A stretch of DNA of 39,198 bases, taken from Mycolicibacter sinensis. GTDB lineage: Bacteria > Actinomycetota > Actinomycetes > Mycobacteriales > Mycobacteriaceae. The position numbers and the translations under genes are program-made. The notes below the pieces were generated by a model. It did no database searches, had not been told where the DNA came from, and saw only the letters and a program-made list of their open reading frames with translations. Within the stretch, counting starts at the first letter, position 1, and every line of letters starts with the position of its first letter. Where the stretch lies: assembly GCF_001667945.1 (NCBI RefSeq), contig NZ_LZJK01000127.1:1-39198 (forward strand), written 5' to 3'. Of the stretch, positions 1 to 10,675 are shown in pieces.

Positions 1-90
1 GGGGCGCCAAGGATGTGGCAAAACAACAACAAACAAAAACCACCAAACACACTATTGAGTTCTCAAACAACACGCCCGGTTTCAGGCAAC
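1..90 (-). ncRNA. rRNA operon leader (5' external transcribed spacer), partial
   Basis: Read on the minus strand this is the conserved leader found upstream of mycobacterial 16S rRNA. The block at 73-41 reads GTGTTGTTTGAGAACTCAAT then AGTGTGTTTGGTGG, the antitermination (boxA-like/boxB) segment, followed by the usual T-rich GTTTGTTGTTGTTTT tract at about 38-19. The 16S gene itself would start to the left of the window. The position just downstream of murA matches the rrnA locus of M. tuberculosis. Confidence 0.9.
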
Positions 91-96
91 CCCGCT

Positions 97-125
97 ACTC
101 TACTCGGTAGCCGGAGCTGAGTCAA
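97..125 (-). promoter_or_regulatory. rRNA operon promoter
   Basis: On the minus strand there is a -35 TTGACT (125-120), a 17-bp spacer and a -10 TAGAGT (102-97). It is followed by AGCGGGGTTGCC, which resembles the transcription start context of the mycobacterial promoter closest to rrn (PCL1). The expected start is near 89-91, directly before the leader. A further TAAGAT lies at the murA stop codon and could be a second -10, but I see no good -35 for it. Confidence 0.85.
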
Positions 126-198
126 CTCCGACGTTTTCGGGGCTACCGGAAGGTCTTCCAGACGGCTCGGCGTTCCGCGTGCGGCGCGCCGGCCTGAC

Positions 199-1452
199 CT
201 ATCTTACACGCTCGATTTCGGCGCCGAGACCGGCCAGGTACTCCACGAACAACGGGTAGCCGCGATCGATGTGATAGACGTCGTGGACCTCGGTGTCACC
301 GTCTGCGACCAGGCCCGCAAGGACCAGACCGGCGCCGGCTCGGATGTCGGAGGCCCACACCGGCGCGCTGGAGAGCTGCGGCAGCCCGCGCACCACCGCG
401 TGGTGTCCGTCGGTGCGGGCGTCGGCGCCCAGGCGGATCATCTCCTCGACGAATCGGAACCTTGCCTCGAAGACGTTCTCGGTGATCATCGATGTGCCGT
501 CGGCGATCGCCGCCAGGCCGATCGCCATCGGCTGCAGGTCGGTGGGGAAACCGGGGAACGGCAGGGTCGCGACGTTGACCGCCTTGGGCCGTTCGTACTG
601 GACCACCCGGAAGCCGTTGTCGGACTGGGTCACGGTTGCCCCCGCGTCGTGCAACTTGTGCAGGACGAGCTGCAGGTGGGCCGGGTCGACACCGGTCACC
701 GAGATGTCGCCGCGGGTCATCACCGCCGCGATCGCCCAGGTGGCGGCGACGATCCGGTCGCCGATCACCTCGTGTTGGGTCGGGTGCAAGCGCGGCACCC
801 CGGTGATCCTCAGCGTCGGCGAGCCGGCACCTTCGACCTGGGCCCCCATCTGGTTCAGCATCGTGCACAGGTCGACCACGTCGGGTTCGCGCGCAGCATT
901 GTGGATGGTCGTGACGCCCTCGGCCAGCACCGCGGCCATCAAGATGTTCTCCGTGGCGCCGACCGAGGGAAACTCCAGCTGAATCTCGGCGCCGCGCAGT
1001 GCGTCGGCGTGGGCGACCACACAGCCGTGCTCGATATTGCAGGTAGCGCCCAGCTGGCGCAGGCCGGCCTGATGCATATCGAGTGGACGGGACCCGATCG
1101 CGTCACCGCCGGGCAGTGCGACCTTCGCGCGTAGGCAGCGGCCCACCAGCGGCCCGAGCACGCATACCGATGCCCGGAACTGCCGCACCGCGGCGAAGTC
1201 CGCGTCGTACTTGGGTTCATCCGGCGAGGTGATCCGCACCGTGGTCCCGTCGAGCTCGACGTTGGCGCCCAGGCCGCGCAGCACCTCGGCCATCAGCGGC
1301 ACGTCGAGAATGTCGGGGCAGTTGGTGATGGTGCTGGTGCCCTCTGCCAGCAGCGCCGCAGCCATCAGTTTGAGGACGCTGTTCTTAGCACCGCCCACGG
1401 CGACTTCACCGGACAACCGATTGCCGCCGGTAACCACGAAACGCTCACCCAC
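199..1452 (-). CDS. murA: UDP-N-acetylglucosamine 1-carboxyvinyltransferase MurA
   Basis: MurA transfers enolpyruvate from PEP to UDP-GlcNAc, the first committed step of peptidoglycan synthesis in the cytoplasm. The 417-aa product is full length and close to M. tuberculosis MurA (Rv1315). The active-site loop reads [10 protein letters not shown] with Asp at position 117 where E. coli has Cys115; in mycobacteria this change gives intrinsic fosfomycin resistance. I chose the GTG at 1452 because homology starts there ([10 protein letters not shown]) and because a TAGACT -10 sits 7 bp upstream, which predicts a leaderless message. The longer ATG at 1563 would run into the divergent pduO gene and its N-terminal 37 residues look unlike MurA. 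The rrn promoter follows directly downstream. Confidence 0.97.
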   Translation of the reverse strand: MGERFVVTGGNRLSGEVAVGGAKNSVLKLMAAALLAEGTSTITNCPDILDVPLMAEVLRGLGANVELDGTTVRITSPDEPKYDADFAAVRQFRASVCVLGPLVGRCLRAKVALPGGDAIGSRPLDMHQAGLRQLGATCNIEHGCVVAHADALRGAEIQLEFPSVGATENILMAAVLAEGVTTIHNAAREPDVVDLCTMLNQMGAQVEGAGSPTLRITGVPRLHPTQHEVIGDRIVAATWAIAAVMTRGDISVTGVDPAHLQLVLHKLHDAGATVTQSDNGFRVVQYERPKAVNVATLPFPGFPTDLQPMAIGLAAIADGTSMITENVFEARFRFVEEMIRLGADARTDGHHAVVRGLPQLSSAPVWASDIRAGAGLVLAGLVADGDTEVHDVYHIDRGYPLFVEYLAGLGAEIERVR

Positions 1453-1459
1453 GCGCGTC

Positions 1460-1465
1460 AGTCTA
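1460..1465 (-). promoter_or_regulatory. -10 element of murA, predicted leaderless start
   Basis: TAGACT on the minus strand is separated by 7 bp from the murA GTG at 1452, the TANNNT-N6/7-RTG arrangement typical of leaderless mycobacterial messages. No clear -35 is visible, which is common for such promoters. It also supports the short murA start. Confidence 0.55.
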
Positions 1466-1538
1466 GTGAGGATTCGACCCTGATCCCGAATGAAACCCGG
1501 CGCTGACCGGCCCTCCTCGCCCCGCTTGCCGGCCCCGG

Positions 1539-1544
1539 TACGGT
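1539..1544 (+). promoter_or_regulatory. -10 element of pduO, predicted leaderless start
   Basis: TACGGT lies 7 bp upstream of the pduO ATG at 1552. It is divergent from the murA -10 within 100 bp of shared intergenic DNA. No Shine-Dalgarno sequence precedes the ATG, in keeping with a leaderless mRNA. Confidence 0.45.
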
Positions 1545-1551
1545 TTGGACC

Positions 1552-2142
1552 ATGGCAGTGCATATCACCCGCGTCTACACGCGTACCGGCGACGACGGCA
1601 CCACCGGATTGAGCGACTTCTCGCGGGTCCCCAAGACCGATCCCCGCCTGGTGGCCTACGCCGATTGTGAGGAAGCCAACGCCGCCATCGGTGTCGCGGT
1701 CGCGCTGGGCAAGCCCGCCGACCCGGTCAGGTCAACACTGCTGCACATCCAGAACGATCTGTTCGACACCGGCGCCGACCTGGCCACTCCGGTGGTGGAG
1801 AACCCCAAGTATCCGCCGCTGCGGATCACCGGCGACTACATCGACCGCGTCGAAGCGTGGTGCGACGAATACAACGAGCCGCTGCCGGCGTTGAACTCGT
1901 TCATCCTGCCGGGCGGTTCTCCGCTCTCGACGTTGCTGCACGTGGCCCGCACCGCGGTGCGCCGCGCGGAGCGGTCGGCGTGGGCGGCCGTCGAAACCCA
2001 TGCCGACGGGGTGTCGATCCTGCCCGCGAAATACCTGAATCGGTTGTCGGACTTGATGTTCGTGCTGTGCCGGGTGGCCAACCCCGATGGCGACGTGCTC
2101 TGGCAACCCGGCGGCGATCGTCAGGATCGTCCCGAAAAGTGA
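1552..2142 (+). CDS. pduO: PduO-type ATP:cob(I)alamin adenosyltransferase
   Basis: The 196-aa protein belongs to the PduO family, which transfers the adenosyl group of ATP to cob(I)alamin to make coenzyme B12. The N-terminal ATP-binding signature [19 protein letters not shown] is clear, as are the central [12 protein letters not shown] segment and the helix [15 protein letters not shown] with the conserved Arg residues. Length matches M. tuberculosis Rv1314c. The gene is divergent from murA and convergent with the DUF2550 gene, whose stop lies 25 bp away. Adenosylcobalamin would serve enzymes such as methylmalonyl-CoA mutase, not encoded here. Confidence 0.93.
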   Translation: MAVHITRVYTRTGDDGTTGLSDFSRVPKTDPRLVAYADCEEANAAIGVAVALGKPADPVRSTLLHIQNDLFDTGADLATPVVENPKYPPLRITGDYIDRVEAWCDEYNEPLPALNSFILPGGSPLSTLLHVARTAVRRAERSAWAAVETHADGVSILPAKYLNRLSDLMFVLCRVANPDGDVLWQPGGDRQDRPEK

Positions 2143-2167
2143 GTCCGCGCCGAGCGGTTTCGGCTGC

Positions 2168-2611
2168 TCAGTAACTGTGCCGGCGGGACCGCGGAGACGG
2201 GCGGGCCTCCAGCCAGGATAAGAACGCGGTGCGGGCGCCGCGGTCCAGCGCTATCTCGAAACCGGCCCGACGATCTTGGGTGGTGTCGCACAGTTCGAGC
2301 ACCACGATCTCGTCAGTCATGATGTCGAACTCATCACCGCGGGGAGCGCGCCGCGACACCACATCCACGCCGCGGCGCGACAGCCGGCGGTCCGGCCACA
2401 GTCGCACACTGGAGAGCCGGTAGAAGGCTGCTTCACCGCCGCGATAACGGACCACGCCGTGACGCCAACCGTGTCCACCGACCGCCGGCAGGTCGCGCAT
2501 GATCGCCGCGGTGCCGCCCTGACGCAGCTTCCACAGCCGGTAGCTCAGCGCCAGCACGGCGCCGAAGAGCACGGCGACGAGCACGACCATGCACATCATG
2601 GGCGTGCTCAT
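2168..2611 (-). CDS. DUF2550 family membrane-anchored protein (Rv1312-like)
   Basis: The 147-aa protein has one N-terminal membrane helix (about residues 5-27, MCMVVLVAVLFGAVLALSY) followed by a basic, soluble domain with many Arg and Trp residues (GWRHGVVRYRGGEAAFYRL, RLWPDRRLSRRGV). This is the pattern of DUF2550, typified by Rv1312, which follows atpC in mycobacteria. It starts 14 bp after the atpC stop, so it is probably the last gene of the ATP synthase operon. Its function is unknown; conserved linkage suggests a link to the ATP synthase or simply co-transcription. Confidence 0.88.
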   Translation of the reverse strand: MSTPMMCMVVLVAVLFGAVLALSYRLWKLRQGGTAAIMRDLPAVGGHGWRHGVVRYRGGEAAFYRLSSVRLWPDRRLSRRGVDVVSRRAPRGDEFDIMTDEIVVLELCDTTQDRRAGFEIALDRGARTAFLSWLEARPSPRSRRHSY

Positions 2612-2625
2612 CGACTCATGCCCCG

Positions 2626-2991
2626 CTAATCGATCACACCCAGGGCGCGCAGCCTGGCCCGGCCCTGTGCCGCCAACTTCGGATCGTTGGAGTTGGCGTC
2701 GTGGCGTGCAGTCGCCTCGTCGATCTCCGCGGCGAAGTCGACGGATTCGGCCAGAATGCTGACGCCCTCATCGGTGACCGACAGAAATCCGCCGTGCACG
2801 GCCAGCCGCAGCTCGCCCTCCTCCACGCGGTCCACCCGCACCATCGCGTCATCGACGAGTTCGGCGACCAGCGGGATGTGCCCCGGCATGATGCCGATCT
2901 CACCGACGGTGGTCCTGGTGAAGATGAACGTCGCCTTGCCCGACCACACCTTGCGGTCGACCGCGACGATGTCGACGTCAAGCTCGGCCAT
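2626..2991 (-). CDS. atpC: F1Fo ATP synthase epsilon subunit
   Basis: The 121-aa protein equals the length of M. tuberculosis AtpC. It has the N-terminal beta-sandwich ([33 protein letters not shown]) and a short C-terminal helical part ending [11 protein letters not shown]. Epsilon sits on the central stalk and couples rotation to catalysis; in mycobacteria it also helps suppress ATP hydrolysis. I chose the ATG at 2991 ([12 protein letters not shown]); the upstream open frame is unrelated sequence. It starts 37 bp after the atpD stop, with an AAAGGCGG ribosome-binding sequence. Confidence 0.97.
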   Translation of the reverse strand: MAELDVDIVAVDRKVWSGKATFIFTRTTVGEIGIMPGHIPLVAELVDDAMVRVDRVEEGELRLAVHGGFLSVTDEGVSILAESVDFAAEIDEATARHDANSNDPKLAAQGRARLRALGVID

Positions 2992-3028
2992 TACCCACCG
3001 CCTTTCGCCGCCACAAGATTCCGGGTCG

Positions 3029-4483
<1,455 letters not shown>

Positions 4484-4494
4484 TTAGCGGGGGC

Positions 4495-5418
4495 TTACCG
4501 GGCGGCGTCGGCGAGGGCGTTCGCACCGCCGACGATTTCGCTGATTTCCTGGGTGATCTGGGCCTGGCGCTCGCGGTTGGCCTCCAGCGTCAGCGCTTTG
4601 ATCAGGTCGTCGGCGTTGTCGGTCGCCGACTTCATGGCGCGCTGACGCGAGGCCAGCTCCGATGCCGCCGAGTCGAGCAGCGCCGCGTACACGCGGGTGG
4701 TCAGATACCGCGGCAGCAGCGAGTCGAACAGCGTGGTGGCGTCCGGCTCGAAGGAGTACAGGGTCCGCGGACCGCTCTCCTCGCCGACGTACTCCACCAG
4801 CATCGGGGCGATCCGGCGTGCCTCGGCCGACTGCGACAGCATCGAGCGGAAGTCGGTGGCCACAATGTGCAGCTCGTCCACGCCCAGCACCCCGTCCGCA
4901 CCCGGGTCGTTGCCGTCGTCGTCGACACCGGACATGAACGCGTCGACCAGCGTCGAGGCGATCTCGGCGGCGTTCTCGTAGGTCGGCTGCTCGGAGAAGC
5001 CGGTCCACGAGTCGGTGACCGTCCAGTTGCGGAAGCTGTAGTAAGCCAGCGCCTTACGGCCGACGACGTAGAGAACCGGGTCCTTGCCCTCCGACCGCAG
5101 CAAGGCGAACAGCTCCTCGGCCCGGCGGAAGACGTTGGCGTTGTACCCGCCACACAGACCACGGTCGGACGACACCACCAGGACACCCGCCCGCTTGGGC
5201 TGGCTGCGCTCGACCAGCAGGGGGTGGTCCAGGGCCGCTTCGGCGGCCAATGTCGTGAGCATCCGGGTGATCTCGGTGGCGTACGGCCGCGCCGTTTCGA
5301 GCCGGGCCTGCGCCCGACCGATACGCGAGGTGGCGATCAGCTCCTGGGCCTTGGTGATCTTCTTGATCGACCCGGCCGAGCGGATCCGCCCGCGTAGTTC
5401 CCGAAGTGTGGCTGCCAT
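4495..5418 (-). CDS. atpG: F1Fo ATP synthase gamma subunit
   Basis: The 307-aa gamma subunit forms the rotating central shaft. The N-terminal helix [20 protein letters not shown] and the C-terminal helix region ([20 protein letters not shown]) are conserved. There is an acidic Asp/Gly-rich loop ([14 protein letters not shown], about residues 200-213), which corresponds to the mycobacteria-specific gamma insertion reported to affect ATP hydrolysis. The start at 5418 lies 7 bp after the atpA stop; the open frame extends further upstream but inside atpA. Confidence 0.97.
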   Translation of the reverse strand: MAATLRELRGRIRSAGSIKKITKAQELIATSRIGRAQARLETARPYATEITRMLTTLAAEAALDHPLLVERSQPKRAGVLVVSSDRGLCGGYNANVFRRAEELFALLRSEGKDPVLYVVGRKALAYYSFRNWTVTDSWTGFSEQPTYENAAEIASTLVDAFMSGVDDDGNDPGADGVLGVDELHIVATDFRSMLSQSAEARRIAPMLVEYVGEESGPRTLYSFEPDATTLFDSLLPRYLTTRVYAALLDSAASELASRQRAMKSATDNADDLIKALTLEANRERQAQITQEISEIVGGANALADAAR

Positions 5419-5425
5419 AGCGGCG

Positions 5426-7075
5426 TTACTTCTTCTTCGCCGGCGCGGCCTTGCGGACCTGCACCGCTTCCTTGCCGAGCTTGTCCTCGTCGAGCGCCTC
5501 AACGTGTTCGTCGGGCACCACCGAGCTGCCATCAGTGGCGGCGAAGCCCTTCTTGAACTGGTTGATGACCTCGACCAGCTTCTCGCTGGCTTCCTCGGAC
5601 AGCTTCTTCGACTCGCGGATCCCGCTCAACAGACCGCTCTCGGAGGCCCGGATGTGGTCCAGCAGTTCGGATTCGAAGCGACCCACGTCCTCGACCGGCA
5701 CCGAGTCCAGGTGCCCCTCGGTGCCCAGGAAGATCGAGACCACCTGCTCCTCGACCGGCATCGGCGCGTACTGGGGCTGCTTGAGCAGCTCCACCAGCCG
5801 AGCACCCCGGTCCAGCTGCGCCTTGCTGGTGGCGTCCAGGTCGGAGGCGAAGGCGGCGAAGGCCTCGAGCTCGCGGTACTGCGACAGGTCCAGACGCAGC
5901 GAGCCGGCCACCTCCTTCATCGCCTTGATCTGCGCGGCGCCACCGACGCGGGACACCGACACACCGACGTTGATGGCCGGGCGGACACCCTGGTTGAACA
6001 GGTCGCTCTCCAGGAAGCACTGGCCGTCGGTGATCGAGATGACGTTGGTCGGGATGTAGGCCGAGATGTCGTTGGCCTTGGTCTCGATGATCGGCAGGCC
6101 GGTCAGCGAACCACCACCCAGTTCGTCGGAGAGCTTCGCGCAGCGCTCCAGCAGCCGGGAGTGCAGGTAGAACACGTCGCCCGGGTAGGCCTCGCGGCCC
6201 GGCGGGCGGCGCAGCAGCAGCGAGATGGCGCGGTAGGCCTCGGCCTGCTTGGTCAGGTCGTCGAACACGATCAGCACGTGCTTGCCCTGGTACATCCAGT
6301 GCTGGGCGATCGCCGAACCGGTGTAAGGGGCCAGCCACTTGAAGCCGGCGGAGTCCGACGCCGGCGCGGCGACGATCGTGGTGTAGTCCATGGCGCCGCC
6401 CTCTTCCAGCGCGCGGCGCACGCTGGCGATGGTGGTGCCCTTCTGTCCGATCGCGACGTACACGCAGCGGACCTGCTGGTTGGGGTCGCCGGTCTCCCAG
6501 TTCTGGCGCTGGTTGAGGATGGTGTCCACGCACAGCGCGGTCTTGCCGGTCTTGCGGTCGCCGATGATCAGCTGGCGCTGGCCGCGGCCGATCGGGGTCA
6601 TGGCGTCGACGGCCTTGATACCGGTCTGCAGCGGCTCGGACACGCTCTGGCGCTGCACCACCGAGGGCGCCTGCATCTCCAGCGGACGACGGGTCTCGGA
6701 CTCGATCTCGCCGCGGGCGTCGATCGGCTGGCCGAGCGGGTTGACCACGCGACCGAGGAAGCCGTCGCCGACCGGCACCGAGAGCACCTCACCGGTGCGC
6801 TTGACCTGCTGGCCCTCTTCGATGTTCTCGAAGTCGCCCAGGATCACCGCGCCGACGTTGTGCTCGTCGAGGTTCAGGGCCACGCCCAGCACCCCGCCGG
6901 GGAACTCCAGGAGCTCCTGGGTCATCACCGACGGCAGGCCTTCGACGTGTGCGATGCCGTCGCCAGCGTCGATGACGGTGCCGACCTCCTCGCGCGCGGT
7001 GTCGGCGCTGAAGGAGCTCACGTACTCCTCGATCGCCCCCTGAATGTCGTCAGAGGAGATTGTCAACTCTGCCAT
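5426..7075 (-). CDS. atpA: F1Fo ATP synthase alpha subunit
   Basis: The 549-aa protein has exactly the M. tuberculosis AtpA length. The Walker A GDRKTGKT is at 172-179 and the Arg-finger region [18 protein letters not shown] is intact. It ends in the mycobacteria-specific C-terminal extension of about 36 residues (from about 514, [18 protein letters not shown] onward, ending PAKKK). That extension is known to contact gamma and to lower ATP hydrolysis. The gene follows atpH after 62 bp and precedes atpG after 7 bp. Confidence 0.98.
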   Translation of the reverse strand: MAELTISSDDIQGAIEEYVSSFSADTAREEVGTVIDAGDGIAHVEGLPSVMTQELLEFPGGVLGVALNLDEHNVGAVILGDFENIEEGQQVKRTGEVLSVPVGDGFLGRVVNPLGQPIDARGEIESETRRPLEMQAPSVVQRQSVSEPLQTGIKAVDAMTPIGRGQRQLIIGDRKTGKTALCVDTILNQRQNWETGDPNQQVRCVYVAIGQKGTTIASVRRALEEGGAMDYTTIVAAPASDSAGFKWLAPYTGSAIAQHWMYQGKHVLIVFDDLTKQAEAYRAISLLLRRPPGREAYPGDVFYLHSRLLERCAKLSDELGGGSLTGLPIIETKANDISAYIPTNVISITDGQCFLESDLFNQGVRPAINVGVSVSRVGGAAQIKAMKEVAGSLRLDLSQYRELEAFAAFASDLDATSKAQLDRGARLVELLKQPQYAPMPVEEQVVSIFLGTEGHLDSVPVEDVGRFESELLDHIRASESGLLSGIRESKKLSEEASEKLVEVINQFKKGFAATDGSSVVPDEHVEALDEDKLGKEAVQVRKAAPAKKK

Positions 7076-7137
7076 GGCTTTTCGTCTTCCTGCCTCGAAT
7101 TATGGGTTGTGGGTCTTAGACCGGGATCAGTCTTGGG

Positions 7138-8475
7138 TCAGTCGGGCAATTGCGTCTTTGCAGCGGCCAGGCGCGACGACAGCGTCCCGTCGATCACCTC
7201 GTCGCCGACCGAGATCGCCAGCCCGCCCAGCAGTGCGGGGTCGATGCCGACCTGCACACGCACCGGGTGGTTGTAGATCCGGCTCAGCACGGTGTTGAGC
7301 CGGGTGCGCTGGGCGTCGCTGAGGTCGGCGGCCGCGCCGACGTGCGCCACCACCTCGCCGCGCCGTGCCACCGCGATCTGGGCGAGCTCGGTGACGGCCT
7401 GGTGCGCGGACTGCGCGCGCAGCAACCGGATGGTCTGCTCGAGCAGCGCGGTCGTGATCGAGTTGGCACCACTGCCACCACTGATGACGTTGCGCAGCAA
7501 TCCGACCCGGCCGGCCGCCGGTGACGCGGTGTCACTGAGCAGGGTGTCGAGCCGGGGTTGCGCGTCGAGCACGCGGGAGAACCGGAACAACTGGTCCTCC
7601 ACCTCATCGGCCGTGCCGTTGCGCTCGGCTGAGAGCAGCAGCGCCTGGCGGGCGACGTGTTCGACGGCAGCGATCAGGTCGGCCTCGGTGGACCACCGGG
7701 CCGAGGCGGCGTCGGTCACCAGCGTCAGGGCGGAAGCGCCGATCTTGTCGGAGAACAGCCGCTGCACCAGGCGCACCTTCGGCGCGGCGTCTTCGGTCGG
7801 CACGGTCAGGTGGCGGGTCACCACGGTCTCGCGCGCCAGCAATTCGGCGACCGCGGTCAGGTCACCGGCCAGGGCGGACAAGCCCTGCTCGTCCAGGCCG
7901 CCTGCCACCTCGCTGAACTTGTCCAACAAGCCGGCCAGAGCCTCCCGGCTGGCGGAGCGCATGCGGGCCTGGATCGGCGATTCGACGTCGACCGACTTCG
8001 GCGCCATGGCGTCGAGTTCGTCGAGGAACCGGTCGACGGTGCCGGCCTGCCGTTGCGGGTCGGCGACGTAGTCGCGCACCAGCTCGGCCGCCCGCTGCAC
8101 CGCTTCGGCGCCGAGCTCGGAGCGCAGCTCGCGGACCAACTGGGCACGCATCAGACCCACCTGCTGGCCGCCGGCAGCCTTGACGCGTTCGGCCTCGACG
8201 CCGGCTTGGCCGCGCAGTTGCTCCGCGATCCGCTCCGCATCGGTGCGGGCCTCGGTCCTGACCCGCTGCGCCTCGGTCTCCGCGTTGGCAAGCGCCGTGG
8301 AGTGCGCCTGGCCGGCCTCGGCCAGCCGGGCCGCCGCTGCCGCAGCCTCTTCCAGCTGCCGGCGCACCGACTCCTGCTGGTCGGCCATCAGCTTGCGCAC
8401 CGGTGGAACGACGAACTTGACCAACAGCCAGACGATGACGGCAAAGCCGACCAGCTGCCCGATGAATGTCGACAT
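7138..8475 (-). CDS. atpH: F1Fo ATP synthase fused b-delta subunit
   Basis: The 445-aa protein is the mycobacterial fusion of a second b-type subunit with delta. Residues 1-30 form a membrane anchor ([20 protein letters not shown]). Residues about 30-150 are an Ala/Glu/Arg-rich coiled coil of b type. The remainder is the delta domain, ending in the conserved [20 protein letters not shown]. It makes the peripheral stalk that links the membrane part to the top of F1. Length and layout match Rv1307 (446 aa). The gap to atpF is only 8 bp. Confidence 0.97.
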   Translation of the reverse strand: MSTFIGQLVGFAVIVWLLVKFVVPPVRKLMADQQESVRRQLEEAAAAAARLAEAGQAHSTALANAETEAQRVRTEARTDAERIAEQLRGQAGVEAERVKAAGGQQVGLMRAQLVRELRSELGAEAVQRAAELVRDYVADPQRQAGTVDRFLDELDAMAPKSVDVESPIQARMRSASREALAGLLDKFSEVAGGLDEQGLSALAGDLTAVAELLARETVVTRHLTVPTEDAAPKVRLVQRLFSDKIGASALTLVTDAASARWSTEADLIAAVEHVARQALLLSAERNGTADEVEDQLFRFSRVLDAQPRLDTLLSDTASPAAGRVGLLRNVISGGSGANSITTALLEQTIRLLRAQSAHQAVTELAQIAVARRGEVVAHVGAAADLSDAQRTRLNTVLSRIYNHPVRVQVGIDPALLGGLAISVGDEVIDGTLSSRLAAAKTQLPD

Positions 8476-8483
8476 CTTTGTTG

Positions 8484-9017
8484 CTACCGCCCCGTGCTCG
8501 CCGCGGAGAGTGCCTCGGCGTCCACGCCGAGAATCCGACTGGCCAGGGTGGCCGACAAGGTTGCCACCCGGGCCTGCAGCTGCTCACTCACCGCATCGCC
8601 TTCCTGCTTGAGTTGCTCGGTGGCGGCCTGCAATGTCGAGGCCACCTCCGCCTCCGCTGCCGACCGCTGCTCCTCGATGGCCTTGCGGCCCTCGGCCCGA
8701 GCCTCGTCCCGAACCGTTGACGCCTCCAGCCGCGCAGCCGCCATCTGCTTTTCGTAGTCGGCGTCGGCGGCCGCGAACTGCTCGGCTGACTCCCGGTTGT
8801 CGGCGAGGGTCTTGGTGACCATGTTGTCGCGCTCCCGCAACACCCTCATGATCGGCGGCACCACGAAGGTGCCGATCACACCGAGCACGATCAAGAAAAT
8901 GCCCAGCACGACGAAGAAGGTGCCGTTGGGGATGAGGAAGTTGCTGGTTTCGCCTCCCTCGCCTCCCTCGGCGACCTGGCGGGTCGCGGCCAGGACGACA
9001 GCGCTCATGTCACCCAT
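8484..9017 (-). CDS. atpF: F1Fo ATP synthase b subunit
   Basis: The 177-aa b subunit has a short N-terminal segment with [10 protein letters not shown], one membrane helix (about residues 34-55, [20 protein letters not shown]) and a long charged coiled coil ([20 protein letters not shown] onward). With the b-delta protein it forms the peripheral stalk. The start at 9017 ([12 protein letters not shown]) matches the family; an internal ATG at 9008 is less likely. The gap to atpE is 9 bp. Confidence 0.96.
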   Translation of the reverse strand: MGDMSAVVLAATRQVAEGGEGGETSNFLIPNGTFFVVLGIFLIVLGVIGTFVVPPIMRVLRERDNMVTKTLADNRESAEQFAAADADYEKQMAAARLEASTVRDEARAEGRKAIEEQRSAAEAEVASTLQAATEQLKQEGDAVSEQLQARVATLSATLASRILGVDAEALSAASTGR

Positions 9018-9026
9018 AGGAGCGGA

Positions 9027-9310
<284 letters not shown>

Positions 9311-9334
9311 GTCTTTGTTGTGGTGTCGGGCTTG

Positions 9335-10096
9335 CTAGTGGTCTGCATGATCTTCTAGCTCCATCGCCTGCGAGAAGTACAAGATGGTCAGCAGCGCGAA
9401 GATGAACGCCTGGATCAGCCCGACGAACAAGTCGAACGCTTTCCATATCGCGTTGGGGGCCCACAGCACATAGGGCGGGAACAGCGCGATCAAGCCGACC
9501 AGGATGCCGCCGGCGAAGATGTTGCCGAAAAGTCGCAGCGACAGCGAGATCGGCTTCGCGATCTCCTCGACCAGGTTGATCGGCGCCAGGAAGGCGACGT
9601 GTCCCTTGAGCACCCGCCACGGGTGGCCCAGCAGGCCACGGCGCCAGAACCCGGCCAGGTGGTAGCAGAGGAACACGAACAGCGCCAACGCCAGCACGTA
9701 GTTGATGTCGGCCGCTGGTGGCGCGAACAGCTCTTTGGCGGCGCCGGACTCGTCCGAGAACTGCAAGGGCAGCACCGACAGCCAGTTCGACACGAGGATG
9801 AACACGAAGATCGTGACGGCCACCGGCAGCACGAACGGCGCGATGCGCATGCCGATCGCGCCTTCGATCTGGTTGCGCATCTGAACGGTGATGGCCTCGA
9901 AGAACAACTGCACGCCGCCGGGAACCCCGGTGGAGGTGACCTTGGCCCGCAGGTAGAACGCCAGCGCGATGACGATCACGGCAGCGATCGCGCTCGCCAG
10001 GATGGTGTCGACGTTGACCGTCCCGAGCAACGGCCAGACGGCGGTCTCGTGGTGGCCGACCTCGATCTTGGCTTCGGCCAGGGTGGTCTCGATCAT
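9335..10096 (-). CDS. atpB: F1Fo ATP synthase a subunit
   Basis: The 253-aa membrane protein forms the proton half-channels against the c ring. It has several membrane helices, for example [20 protein letters not shown] (residues about 32-51) and [19 protein letters not shown]. The essential stator Arg lies in the conserved segment [19 protein letters not shown], and the C-terminal [18 protein letters not shown] is typical. The start at 10096 lies 2 bp after the atpI stop. Confidence 0.97.
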   Translation of the reverse strand: MIETTLAEAKIEVGHHETAVWPLLGTVNVDTILASAIAAVIVIALAFYLRAKVTSTGVPGGVQLFFEAITVQMRNQIEGAIGMRIAPFVLPVAVTIFVFILVSNWLSVLPLQFSDESGAAKELFAPPAADINYVLALALFVFLCYHLAGFWRRGLLGHPWRVLKGHVAFLAPINLVEEIAKPISLSLRLFGNIFAGGILVGLIALFPPYVLWAPNAIWKAFDLFVGLIQAFIFALLTILYFSQAMELEDHADH

Positions 10097-10098
10097 TA

Positions 10099-10560
10099 CT
10101 ACTGTGCCGTCCCTTCGGTGCCCTCAAAGCCCTCTGACGCATCAGCCGCTGCGGAGCGGCGAAGTTCCTTCAACACCGGCAACGCGGTGGTTGCCACCAG
10201 CAGCACCTCGAACAGTGCCAGCCCGGCCAGCACACCCAGACCGAGCGGCCGGAACAGGTAGGCGATCCCCAAGCCCACGACACTGATGACCAGCAGCCGG
10301 GTCGCGGAGTTCAGCGCCATCTGCGATTTGAGCGGGTGATCCTTCGCGGTGATCGACTCCACCGAGCGACGTACCAGCAAGGCGTTGCCGAGGCCCAGCG
10401 CCAAGCCGCCTCCGAAGAAAACTCCGAAGAGCGGGTTGCCCAGGTATCCGGCCAACAGCGTGGCCACTGCGGCGAGCACGGCGCAGATGACGGAAAGGCG
10501 CAGTGGCCGAAAGGCCACGGAGGGAAACACCAACGGCGCGTCCTGCGCTGGTGTCGTCAC
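10099..10560 (-). CDS. atpI: AtpI-like ATP synthase assembly protein (Rv1303-like)
   Basis: The 153-aa protein has four predicted membrane helices ([71 protein letters not shown]). It sits immediately before atpB, the position of atpI. AtpI proteins are thought to assist c-ring assembly and ion handling. It corresponds to Rv1303. Start is GTG at 10560 after a GGGGTGAGG ribosome-binding sequence. Sequence similarity between AtpI families is weak, so the name rests largely on position and topology. Confidence 0.8.
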   Translation of the reverse strand: MTTPAQDAPLVFPSVAFRPLRLSVICAVLAAVATLLAGYLGNPLFGVFFGGGLALGLGNALLVRRSVESITAKDHPLKSQMALNSATRLLVISVVGLGIAYLFRPLGLGVLAGLALFEVLLVATTALPVLKELRRSAAADASEGFEGTEGTAQ

Positions 10561-10614
10561 CGCCTCACCCCAATCTCGACTTGCTCTGTGTCACTGTCGT
10601 GAAGTTGCCCGCCG

Positions 10615-10665
10615 AGCGTATCGGATGCCCGAACGCGCTGCGGAACCACCTACAACACCATCCTA
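10615..10665 (-). promoter_or_regulatory. Possible promoter region of the atp operon
   Basis: The 115-bp gap between wecA and atpI is the only non-coding space at the head of the atp operon. It holds two TANNNT -10-like hexamers on the minus strand, TAGGAT (10665-10660) and TACGCT (10620-10615). Neither has a clear -35 at 17 bp. One of them may start the operon transcript; the assignment is weak. Confidence 0.3.
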
Positions 10666-10675
10666 GACGGTGCTA

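Noticed and set aside
1453..1563. Longer murA start at ATG 1563
   Set aside because: The extra 37 residues have no MurA similarity, the codon overlaps pduO, and the TAGACT -10 lies inside this stretch.
5084..7276. 730-codon plus-strand open frame opposite atpG and atpA
   Set aside because: Same reason: mirror frame of conserved ATP synthase genes, no start signal and no recognisable domain.
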